Assembly (NCBI GenBank): GCA_947311845.1
Contig: CAMZMU010000111.1
Span: 17,161,791 to 17,225,790 of the forward strand
DNA length: 64,000 bases
Source: Poa pratensis
Lineage: Eukaryota > Streptophyta > Magnoliopsida > Poales > Poaceae
Reading direction: 5' to 3'
The translations under genes and the position numbers were made by a program. The notes below the pieces were generated by a model. The model was not told the origin of the DNA and searched no databases. It was given only the letters and a program-made list of their open reading frames with translations. This document shows, one piece after another, positions 37,301 through 47,779 of the stretch (positions within the stretch are counted from its first letter, which is position 1; each line of letters opens with the position of its first letter).

Positions 37301-37552
37301 GATTACTCAAGATAGGTAAGTGGTAGGCACATCATAGTCAAACACATGCAAGGTACAAAACCAAACACATGCAAGGGGCAAGCAACTTTCAATGTATATA
37401 TAATTTAAATACACGTTACCGCAAGGAGGCACGTTGGATATAAGATAGAGATATGAAAATCCAAATGACTTGGCTTGAGATATGATTGATGAAGATCCCT
37501 TAATTCTTCATAATGTAGCCAAGTCTCCAAAGCCCTCCACAACACCTATTGA
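34362..37552. other. Non-coding interior of the LTR element
   Basis: 3.2 kb of A-rich DNA where pol would be expected. It repeatedly shows CTCCCCCA words (for example near 34569, 34871, 36355, 36522 and 36978), which read as TGGGGGAG on the element's strand. These look like many copies of the polypurine-tract motif. No protein domain was found in any frame. Confidence 0.7.
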
Positions 37553-39778
37553 TCAAGTTTTAGCTTGTTGGTCCCCAACCAAGTTGGGTCCTAAGAGGTT
37601 AGTCACAATAGGCTTGGCCACCCAAATGGTTCTTTTCTTGACACCACTTTGAGTACCAACAAATTTGGCAAACACATTGCCAACCTTATCCTTCTCAAGA
37701 GAGTAAACATCATCAATTATGATTGGGTTGGATAAGGTACCGTTAGTGCATGAAGAAGCAAGATGTCCCTTCTCGCGCATAGATAGCAACATCTACTTCC
37801 ACCTTTCTTCTTAGTTGATTTCTCAACTTGAGAAGCTTTAGCTTGATTCTCCTTGGGAAGTGGCCTTTCTTCAACGTTGGATACTTGAGTATGAACTTGA
37901 GGCCGCTTCCCTTGTTGCTTCTCACTTAAATGCTTCTTCTTCATTGGGCAAGATCTCACATGATGCCCTTCAATCTTGCACTTGAAGCAAACAATCTTGG
38001 CCGAATCTTTTACTTGTTCTAGGCCCTTCTTCTTGATGGTCTTGTGCTTCTTCTTAATGTTGGACTTCTTAACATCGGAGTTGAATCCAAGTCCACTCTT
38101 GTCATTGGGAGATTTTTGCACACTCAACATATTGTCAAGTGCCGACTTCCCAACATGACGCTTTTCCAAGTCTTTCTTCAAAGAAGTGACTTGCGCCTTG
38201 AGCTCTTTGATTTCCTCTACATGGTTAGTTTCAACACAAGTACTAGAGGAAGTAGATGCTTCATTGTTAGAGCAACAAGGCATGGAAAGCAATTCATCAC
38301 AAGATGTAGAAATATCATGAGTGGATGAACTACTAGGACTAGCACATGGCAATATAACATTTTGAGTAGAAGTTGTGCCATTGTCCACATGAGGCTCACA
38401 AGATGTTACCTTAGTTGAAGTAGCCTCATGAGCTAACTTTAGCCGATCATGGGAGACTAGAAGATCATTATGAGAGCTCGAGAGCTTTTCATGACTTTCT
38501 TCCAATTTCCTATAATTGCTTGTTAGCAACTCAAGTTGAGCCCTTAGCTCAACATTCTCCTTTAATATGGATGCTTCACAATAAGTAGAGTTAGTAGCAC
38601 AAGCATCATCATTTTTAGATTTGAGGACATTAGAAAGAGCAAGAGCATGATCTTTCTTAATTTAGAAAAGTCTAAACTATAAGATTCCTCAAGACTACAA
38701 AGTTTTTCCTCAAGGATCCTTCTACGCTCTTGCTCTTCATTAAGAGCAATAGAAAGATCCCCGATCTCATCGGTGTAGCCTTGCTCACGACCTTCCATTT
38801 CCACAATGGTGTCCTCATGCTCATAAATAAGTTTATTGACCTCAATAGCATTAGCCATGATTTCCATGAAGTTAGAGCGAGCATTTTTATTTTTACTCAA
38901 AGCAAGAAAGACAATTTCACCTTTCTTATTTAGAGAATCAACAATATCATTCTCTTCATTATTAACATCATCATCAGATTCAATGGGTTCAAAGTAGGAG
39001 ATACCTTTGACTCCTTAGCCATAAGGCAAAAGATGGTCGATGAAGATGAAACATTACTTGAGGCACCACTCAAGTACACATCTTGTTCCATAGGAAGTTG
39101 GGTTTCCTCTACAATGTTAGTGACCAACGGAATAGAGGAAACACACGCATTTGTAGTATGGCAACAAGATAAAGCAAGCATATCATCATGAGATTTAGAC
39201 AAACAATTTCCACATGATATGCAAGGACTATCAACACAAGCATGTAAAGCATGAATGGTGCTAGATGTGTTTAAGTCCAAAGGTAGATCATTGCAACAAT
39301 GTTGAGGCAAAGAATCATCAATAGTAAGTTTACTATCATTGTTGCAAAGTCTAGCACTACTCACCATCTCATTAGGTTGTGGCTTACCACATGTTGGTGA
39401 AGTAGAGGAAGTTGAGAACTCATCACGCCCGGAAGTGGAGGGAGAACAATCATCCTCAATAATATTGGACACATCATATTTGTCTTGAAGCTTTGTCCAT
39501 AAATCATGAGCATTCCGAAAAGGCATGATTGACTCAAGAACTACATTGCTCAAAACACCAACAATAGCATGAGATACTAGAGAATTGAGATAAGAGTTTT
39601 CCTCATCCTCTAAAGATAACTTTTGGAGATCCTTTGGAGGAGGAAAATCCATATCTACAATTCTCTCCATTTTTGGGCCATACACCCGAAAAAGATTAAG
39701 CATGCGAATTTTCCAAACATCATAATTTGTGCCATCGAATATGAAAGTGGGATCATTTGCTAAGTCTCTAAACGACAT
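37553..39778 (-). pseudogene. gag: Copia gag, broken by several frameshifts
   Basis: The frame starting MSFRDLANDPTFIFDGTNYD at 39778 has the usual Copia gag N-terminus. It breaks near 38990, resumes at about 38940-38655 (SKNKNARSNFMEIMANAIEV, then a Glu-rich coiled-coil region), breaks again near 38650, and resumes from 38529 (LTSNYRKLEESHEKLSSSHN). A CX2CX4HX4C zinc knuckle, CFKCKIEGHHVRSC, lies near 37950-37990. A second knuckle near 37750-37790 is split by another frame change (CYLC in one frame, REKGHLASSC in the next). Gag would form the nucleocapsid, but this copy cannot encode it as read. Confidence 0.88.
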
Positions 39779-39818
39779 CTTTACTCTCAAGGCGGTGAAG
39801 CCTAATAAAAGAGAGCCT

Positions 39819-39831
39819 GGCTCTGATACCA
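39819..39831 (-). other. Primer binding site (initiator Met tRNA type)
   Basis: TGGTATCAGAGCC on the minus strand lies two bases inside the LTR ending at 39834. This is the usual site for tRNA-Met priming in plant Copia elements and it fixes the element's orientation. Confidence 0.9.
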
Positions 39832-39833
39832 AT

Positions 39834-42398
39834 TGAAAGAACGAGGATGTCGCCTAGAGGGGGGTGAATAGGCGTTTTAAAATAATTACGGTTTAGGCTT
39901 GAATAAATGCGGAATAAAACTAGCGTTTAATTTATCAAGCACAAAACCTAAACAAGCTAGGTTCACCTATGTGCACCAACAACTTATGCTAAGCAAGATT
40001 AACAACTAAGTGATAGCAATATAGATAACTTCAAGCTCGATGGCTATCACAAAGGTAAATGCATAAGTAAAGGTTTGGGTATAGAAGTAACCGCAAAGTG
40101 GACACGAGGAGATGTTTCCCGTAGTTCCTTCCCAATGGAAGTACGTCTACGTTGGAGGGGTGTGGAGCCTCCTAGGCACTCCAATAGCACGATGTGCTCA
40201 CCCTATTCTCCGTGAGCTTCACCCGTGAGGGATTGGCTCGTTCCACTATGAGGTCGACTTGAAGGCGTTGACCAAACCGATACACAAAGGTCGGGAACTC
40301 CACAATGAGTTGGAGCCTCCCAACAATGCCTCGGACTTCCTCGAGACTCACAAAGGCACCTAGGGTTACAACAACCCAAGATGCAACGAGAACCACAAAG
40401 AGTAATGAGCTTCTCAAACTTCACCTCCACGAATCACCGTGGAGAACTCAAACCGATGCACCTAATGCAATGGCAAGAACACAAGAAGTGCTCAAAGCAA
40501 TTCACTCTCAAATCCCACCAAAGCAACTAATGCTATGGAGGAAGATGAGAGGAAGAGCAAGGAAGCAACAAATGAATCCCAAGATCTAGATCCAATATGC
40601 TCCCCTCACTTAGAGGAGAGATTGATTGGTGGAGATGTAGATCTAGATCTCCTCTCTTGTTTCCCTCAAGAATGAGCAAGAATCATTGGAGGGATTGAGA
40701 GAAAGCAAGCTTTTGGAGGTCAACAATGGAGGGCAAAACTTGCAAGAAAGGTTGGGGAACCATTGGGGAAGAAGGCCCCTTAAATAGGTCACCCAAATAT
40801 CCAACCGTTGGGTGCAGATTCGCGCCGGGGCGGTACTACCGCTAGACCCGCGGTACTACCGCCCCCCTAGGAAGTTAGGACAAGAAAACGGGCAGAAAAC
40901 GGGCTCCAGGCAGCGGTACTACCGCCCCGGGCAGCGGTACTACCGCCCCGGCGGTACTACCGCTTCCGGTACCGCTGAAAACTGGCCTCTGTTAGCCCCG
41001 GCGGTACCTCGGGCGGTACCGCGGCGGTACTACCGCCCCATGTAAAACAGCAGAACACCAAATACGAAAACGGACATATCTTGATCATCCGGACTCCATT
41101 TTCGATGTTCTTGGGCTCGTTGGAATCGCAACGAAGAGCTTTATAAGAACATGCAGAGAAACATCATAGTCCAACATGGGAGGATAAAACAATAAGTATA
41201 AAGGTAAACCTTCTTTATTAAAGAACAACCGGTAAATCCTCCGACAACAAAACTCAACAAGATAATCATCAAGACTCTGTTTTCTATGATCTTTTGCTTG
41301 TTTCGAAGATAATCACAAGCCCTACAAGATCATGCATATACACATCATAGTCTATCATGCGAGGAAGAAACCACAAGTGGAGAGTTTGACCTCTCTTAGA
41401 AAAGACAAACCGGTAAAACCTCAAACAACAAAAACGCAATAAGATATTCATATGAAATCCGTTTTTGATGAACACGAGCTTGGTATGGAGATGAACACAA
41501 GCTCTAAATTCTCACATGGATAAAAGCAAAATAAGAACCAAGAAAGATGATACGCCAAATATGCAAAGGTTTGAGCTCTCTCCGAACGATACGATCAAGT
41601 TACTCATTCGAGAGCTCCTCTTGAAAGTGTGGCATCTATCCTATAATCCGGTCTCTTACTAACACCATGAGACCGGTAAAATAGAAACCTATCAAGGGCA
41701 TACCTTTGCCTTGCGCAATCCACTTGAGCTAGATGATGACGATCTTGATCACCTCAAGTTGGATCACCTTCCTTGATTGCGCTCCGCTTGATGAAGACTT
41801 GTGAAATGCTCCCCCATACACAATATGTGAGAGCCACTTTTAGGAACATCTTCACTTGGCCATTATCATGATGACGACCACCGCTTGACGTCATCCGCCA
41901 TGGGCTATATGGAATCTTCCTTTTGATGCATGCCCATGGGAGGATACCTAACCCCGCATAGATACTCCACACACACACACATGTATATGTGTTAGTTCAC
42001 AAAGCTATATAGACAATTGCTTACTATACCATTGGATCACAAGATCCCACATGGTACAACATGTAGCTTTGTGTGTTGATCACTTGAATCCACTCTTTGC
42101 ATTTAGCCTTGATCAACTTGTATCTTTCCTTCTCTCTTCACAAAGATGATGTCTTGGAGGTGAACATGAATATCCACGCCATCATATTCTTCAAGACATG
42201 CTTGAAATATGCTCAACTCTACACATGACCATTCTTCATATAAACCCTTTAATAAGATATTGGTCATCTTATAATCTTCTAGAGTCCAACACATGAACTC
42301 CAACCTTTTCCTTTGGACAAGATCTAAGATCTTGACCATTCTTCATAAGGATTGTCATTAATTACCAAAACCACACATGGGGGCACCATGCTCTTTCA
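39834..42398 (-). repeat. 5' LTR of the Sirevirus-like element
   Basis: Pairs with 31780-34344. It differs there by a local patch near 42327-42347 (CTTGACCATTCTTCAT), which resembles the LTR's own sequence at about 42228 rather than the other LTR. The palindrome cluster is at about 40836-41040. Confidence 0.95.
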
Positions 42399-42732
42399 GC
42401 TGGCCGCAGGAATGTGATAGTATTTTTTTTGATAAAGGGAATATATTAATACCAAGAAGTTATCGATTACACCCAACCTCTGCACCGATATAGTGTCTAG
42501 AGCAACTCTAAACATGAAGGATGCACACAGCCAATAATTAAAAGAGAAAAAAGACCCCGCCGAAGCAGACAGACTCGCAGCTGCAAAAAGTACCACACCA
42601 GTGGGGACGACGCCACTGACTCCGAAAAAGATTCTCCAAAAACGACGCCTCAAGGAAGGTAACAGTGCACAAACACCACCGTCGTCTGGACTAACCATCA
42701 TGGTCAGATCTTGAGATTTCTCCCCGGAGAAG

Positions 42733-45148
42733 TGAAAGGACAAGGATGTCGCCTAGAGGGGGGTGGGGTGAATAGGTGATTTAAAGCTTTTCCAATTTAG
42801 GCTTGATAAATGCGGAATAAAACTAGGTGTTTTAATTTAACAAGCATACAACCTAAATATGCTAGGTTCACCTATGTGCACCAATAACTTATGCTAAGCA
42901 AGACAAGTAACAAGGTGATAGCAAGATATAGACTTCAAGCACGAAGGCTATCACAATGTAAATTGCATAAGTAAAGAGCTCGGGTATAGAAATAACCGAG
43001 GCACGCGGAGACGATGATGTATTCCCGAGTTCCACCTTTTTAGGGGAGTATGTCTCGTTGGAGGGTGTGAGTTTCAAACTCAAGACGCCACAAATGGCCT
43101 CACCCTATTCTCCGATGAACCTCGCACAAAAGCTCGGTTCACCTTCCACTATTGATTTCCTTTTGGGCGGAAATCGAGTCCCTTACAACAATCTAGAGGC
43201 ACAACCCACAAAAGGATTGGGAGCTCCCAAGTGACCACAAAAGGTCTCAAACACCGTCTAGGGTCCAACGACCCAAGAGTAACAAGCTCATGAACTTTCA
43301 CTTCCACGAATCCTCGTGGAGAGAGCAAACCGATGCACAAAAGCAATGGCAAGAGCATAAGTGATCAAATCCTTCACTCTCAAATCCCACCAAAAGCAAC
43401 TAATGTTTATGGGAGGAGAAGAGAGGAAGAACAAAGAATAACTCAACAAATGGAATTTCAAGAACTAGATCGAAAGGGTTCCCCTCACTTAGAGGAGAGA
43501 TGGATTGGTGAAAATGTAGATCTAGTTCTCCTCTCTCTTTTTTCCCTCAAAGATATACAAGAATCATAGGAGGAATTGAGAGAGGGGCAAGCTTGGAATG
43601 GTGGGGAGAGAGAGAAAAACGTGCTGGGAAAAGCTAGCTGGCTGGAGGTAGACGGAGGGGTTTTTATACCCCTCCCAAAAATATAGCCGTTGTAGACAGG
43701 GGAGTCGGATATTCCGACACAAGTCAGGATCGGATAATCCGAGTCAACCTGTATCGGATATTCCGACAACCTCCAGAGCGCCACAAAACTGGTTGCTTGA
43801 AGTACTTAGCCGAGTTCGAGCAACCTTGAGAATCGGATAATCCGAGCCAACCTGGATCGGATATTCCGACAACCTCCAGAGCGCCACAAAACTGGTTGCT
43901 GTAAGTCCTTAGCCGATTTCGAGCAACCTTGAGAATCGGATAATTCGAGCCAACCTAGATCGGATATTCCGACAACCTCCATTGCGAAAACTGCAAACCC
44001 AATAACTTTTACGTATGAAATCCAAATGATGTAGGGATTTTTCCCTACGGTATCTCTGTCAAAAAAAATCCAAATGAGCTGAAACCAATTTTGTTGGAAA
44101 TATTAAGAACCATAAATAGAGTTAAGTTGACACACATGGAGGTGTGGAACTTTCCTCAAGGATAAACCGATAATATTTCTAACCCGAAAATGCAACAAGT
44201 TTTCCATACGAAATCCGTTTTCGGAGAACTTGGGCTTGTCATGAAGATCACAACAAGCACTAAAACCCAACAAGGACAAAAACCAAGTAAGAGCCAAGAA
44301 AGATGATATGCCAAGTATGCAAAGGTTTGAGCTCTCCACAAAGATGCGATCAAGTTACTCACTTGAGAGCCCCTCTTGATAGTACGGCAACTATCCTATA
44401 ACCCGGTCTCCCACTAACACCATGAGACCGGTAAAATAGAAACCCTATCAAGATCATACCTTTACCTTGCGCATTCCACTTGAGCTAGATGATGACGATC
44501 ATGATCTTTTCAAGTGAACCACCTTTCTTGATTGCGCTTTGCTTGGTGAAGACTCACATATCGCTCCCCCATACACCAAGATGGGGGTGCCTCTCTTAGG
44601 AACATCTTCACTAGCTTGACCATTATCTTCAAATGGGTTCAAACTTCAAGCATGATATCTTCTAGATGCCCATCTTGAACTTGCACATCTCAATCTTGAT
44701 GACGATCACCACTTGACGTCATCCTCCATGAGCTATAATAAATCTTCCTTTTGATGCAAGCCCATGGAGAGATACATAACCCCAACAAAGAAATGTCACA
44801 CACACATAATGGGTTAGTTCACAAAGTTATATAGACAAATTCTTACCATACCATTGGATCACATGATCCCACATGGTATATCATTTAGCTTTGTGTGTTG
44901 ATCAATTTGAATCCACTCTTTGCACTTTGCACTTAGTCTTGATCAACCTTGTATCTTTTCATCTTTTTTATCATATCAAATATGTCCATTATAATCAATG
45001 ATCTTGATGGCATACAACCTTGAAGCCAACACATGGAGTTCAAGCGATGCCAATGGACAAACCTATAAGAATAACTCAACACAAACATTAGTCCATAAAG
45101 ATTGTCATTAATTACCAAAACCATACATGGGGACACCATGCACTTTCA
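42733..45148 (-). mobile_element. Solo LTR of a second Sirevirus-like family
   Basis: Starts TGAAAGGACAAGGATGTCGC and ends CCATGCACTTTCA, with no internal domain. The 5-bp repeat AGAAG flanks it (42728-42732, 45149-45153). Much of it aligns with the 2,565-bp LTRs (GATGTCGCCTAGAG, TTAGGCTTGA, TAAATGCGGAATAAAACTAG), but the regions upstream of the TATA box differ. It most likely arose by LTR-LTR recombination. The minus-strand TATA box TATAAAAA lies at 43661-43668. Confidence 0.9.
43705..43972 (-). promoter_or_regulatory. TCGGAT-A-ATCCGA palindrome cluster in the solo LTR
   Basis: Seven copies of TCGGATATTCCGA or TCGGATAATCCGA start at 43705, 43730, 43754, 43833, 43857, 43936 (one mismatch) and 43960. 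They alternate 24 and 79 bp apart because a 103-bp unit is tandemly repeated. The cluster begins about 37 bp from the TATA box. Confidence 0.75.
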
Positions 45149-45576
45149 AGAAGGTCAATATTCAGACAATGCCTTCAACAAGGAGATGACTAGGAAGCCA
45201 CCATTGTCAGGTACAATCAGCAAAGACCAGACCTAGGGTTTTCACCCCGAACATTGAGACACAGAACTCCAAGAGCACTGTCAAGAAAGAAGTCTGTCAT
45301 TGTCACCACCACTTGGCAAGAACCGCTGCAAATCTGCAAAGTGTTGACCGCCAGGCACACATACGTCTTCACCCCATCCTTCTGATCCTTCTCACGCCAG
45401 CACTAGCTAGTAGTCTCACTCAACTTGAGCATGGAGAACCTCTGGCTATTGATCAATCTTTACATGCCAACCAATTCATGCACACCGTTCAGACATGGAC
45501 ATCGCCACGCGGTCCGAAACAGTGTCTGCACAAAAGAGTCTGACGAATGTTGAGAGCTCAGATCTACCATTGTAGA

Positions 45577-46421
45577 AAAGGTCACTGTGAGGTACAGCTT
45601 CGAGATCAATGGCCCTATGAGAACTTCGTCTTCGTTCGATCACGCGCCCGCGTGGGACGACTTCACCCCGAATGAAAAATCATGGGGGTACAAGAAGTTT
45701 GTCAAGATAGAGTCTCTCGTGTCGCAGTACTTGATGAATAACTGCCTTACAGTAAGTTGCACCGTCGATGTTCGGAAAGAGTCCAAGACCGGAGCAACCA
45801 GATGCCACTCGATCACGGTGCCGCCCTCCGGCATCTGCCAGGATCTTGCGCGGCCCCTGGACAGCAAGCAGGGGTCGGAACTCGGACGTGACCTTCCAGG
45901 TCGGAGAGAACGACTACGACGCGCACAAGGTGGTGTTCGCGATGCCGTCGCCGGTCTTCAGCGCTCAGTTCTTCGGCTCACTGGCGGACAAGTCCGGCAC
46001 CGGCGGTGACCGTTACGTGAGAATCCACGACTTGGAACCCGCGGCCTTCGAGGCTCTTCTCCATTTCATCTACACGGACACCTTGCCGCCCGTCAAGGAA
46101 GACGACGATGGTCTCCTGCTGAGTCGTCGTTCGCGTAGAGAGATGATCTGTGATTGGCTTGCGGCGGCGGACCGGTACGGCCTGGAGAGGATGAGGCTTT
46201 TGTGCGAGAGCGCGCTGAGTGAGACCATCGACGTGGAGAATGCCGCGGACACGCTGGAGCTGGCTGACCGGCACCATTGCCCGCAGCTCAAGGCTTTCTG
46301 CGTAGACTACATCGCGTCTCCTGGAGTGCTGAAGGCTGTGTTGGCAACCGACGGCTACAGAGAGCTAAAGGTTAATTCTCCCTCTGTTCTTGCCTATGTA
46401 CTGGAGAAACTTGGAAGTTAA
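45577..46421 (+). pseudogene. Truncated MATH-BTB gene fragment with a frameshift
   Basis: MATH-BTB proteins are substrate adaptors for cullin-3 ubiquitin ligases. The first frame (45577 to about 45890) gives the second half of a MATH domain (RYSFEING, KSWGYKKFVKIESL, LTVSCTVDVRKE) and the linker ITVPPSGICQDLA. The BTB domain then continues in another frame from about 45885 (SDVTFQVGENDYDAHKVVFA, ALLHFIYTDTLP, AADRYGLERMRLLCE), ending at a stop at 46421. The N-terminal half of MATH and any start codon are missing upstream, where retroposon C lies. One frame change plus the truncation makes this a pseudogene fragment. Confidence 0.85.
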
Positions 46422-46424
46422 TGC

Positions 46425-47190
46425 ACAGCAGGATGCCGCAAGCCTGCACCACTGTTTGCTCATGGAGTCCATTTTGTTGCTCAATGGCCACCATTCCCCT
46501 CAATATAAAAATCTTCACCTGGCAGCTGGCCCTCTAGATAGACTCCCAACTAGAGCACAACTTCACCACCGTCATGGCCACCCAGACGGCCTGTGTGCCC
46601 TGTGTGGTGCCACAGAGGATGCCAACCTCATATTCTTCAATTGCTCCCTAGCAAAATTCATGTGGAGTTGAATTAGATTTATGTTGGGGGTACAGTGGAA
46701 CCCTTCCTCTTTTGCTGAGTTTTCCTCGATTTGGAACTCTTTTAACAAAGAATGTTAAGAGCCCTATTTGGTTGCTGTTTGCTGCTCAAAGTTGGACACT
46801 TTGGCAGACAAGAAACAAATTTTCCATCGAAGGCAAATTCCCTCGCCAGCCTGCTGATTGCACCTTCAAACTGCTATTTTTCTTGCAGCATTGGCGCCCT
46901 CTCTCCAGGAGTAAAGATCAAGACAAGATAGAGTTGCAGATGCAGCTTACCAGACAACTTCTTGCAGTAACTTACACCAGAAGACCTTCAGTCTCTTAGC
47001 TTTACCTTTCTGCCTGGTTCATGTTGAACCCTTCCTGCCGCGTGTGGCACTGCTTAAACAACTTTAGCTTTGTTAGCTCTGTTCCTATCGTGTAAGCTGG
47101 TAACCCCAGCAAGTTTATGTTGTTGAACCTGCTCTCTAGAGCTTTATTAAGTTAAAACTGGGCTGTCAAGCTTTTTATCTAAAAAAAATT
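46425..47190 (+). mobile_element. LINE 3' end relic
   Basis: It encodes the zinc-binding region typical of the C-terminus of plant LINE ORF2: LDRLPTRAQLHHRHGHPDGL, CALCGATEDAN, then WLLFAAQSWTLWQTRNKFSI near 46760-46830, in two frames with stops. It ends in an A-run at 47183-47190 after TTTTTATCT. It is 5'-truncated and dead. Confidence 0.85.
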
Positions 47191-47779
47191 ACGAGTCGTC
47201 TTCTTTGTTAAGGCCTCTTTGATTCATCTGAAAAGTCGGACAAGAATAAAGTTTTTTTTTACTTGAATACAGTTTTTCTTTTTACTGGCACGAACAAAGA
47301 AAATTTACCCCTACACAGGATGGGCATGGGCACATCACATGGCGCAAGATTGGTTCCGACTCGGACGGGCAGGTGAACCTTGCTAGCCTGGAGGGATTAT
47401 AGGATGTTTGTCCAAATCAAAGTTTTTGCAGAAAGGAATGGCAATGCGGACATGCATCATGTCCATCGTCAACGAAGCACCTGCCCGGTAATCCGGAGTT
47501 CGGATGATAAAGCCCAGCTGGTGGCAACTTAATAATACATCACTCTTTAAAAAAAACATCACTAGCCACTTTATTAAGGAATAATAGGTATATTGCTGGG
47601 AAACGTTCCATCTTTACACAAAAAAAACTCGGTTGCTAACCAGAAACAATACATTCTACCTCTTCCCATGTGAAGGCAAGTGTGACACAGATAGGCTCAG
47701 AGGATGAACACAAAGAATGAGCGGAAAGGAAAACGAATCTGTCTTGGTACGTGAATTTACTATGTTCAGTAGCACCTTG
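47191..47779. other. Intergenic DNA, no gene seen
   Basis: Includes GGCCTCTTTGATTCATCTG near 47213, which resembles one end of a MITE without a partner, and the presumed 3' UTR of SEC6 next to 47780. Nothing else is recognisable. Confidence 0.4.

Larger units (their letters stand above)
31780..42398 (-). mobile_element. Complete Sirevirus-like Copia LTR retrotransposon lacking pol
   Basis: Two 2,565-bp LTRs (31780-34344 and 39834-42398) begin TGAAAGAACGAGG and end CTCTTTCA. The 5-bp repeat GCTGG flanks the whole element (31775-31779, 42399-42403). The initiator-Met-tRNA primer site and the polypurine tract place the 5' LTR at the right, so the element runs on the minus strand. Inside, only a broken gag is recognisable (37553-39778). 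The rest (34362-37550) is AT-rich and shows no protease, integrase, reverse transcriptase or RNase H. LTR ends of the form TGAAAGAGCATGGTG, the polypurine tract AAAATGGGGGAGATT and a coiled-coil gag are typical of Triticeae Sireviruses such as the Maximus group. The family name is inference. Confidence 0.92.
42422..45560 (-). mobile_element. Retroposon C, related to A and B, split by a solo LTR
   Basis: It opens with a T-run and GATAAAGGGAATATATTAAT, i.e. a minus-strand poly-A tail. After the solo LTR it resumes at 45149 with AATGCCTTCAACAAGG and GACCTAGGGTTTTCACCC. The core words match retroposon A (GCCTTCAAGAAGG, then GACTAGGTTTTCGCCC, near 27902-27975). The far boundary and target-site duplication were not found; the end is approximate. 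Confidence 0.6.
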
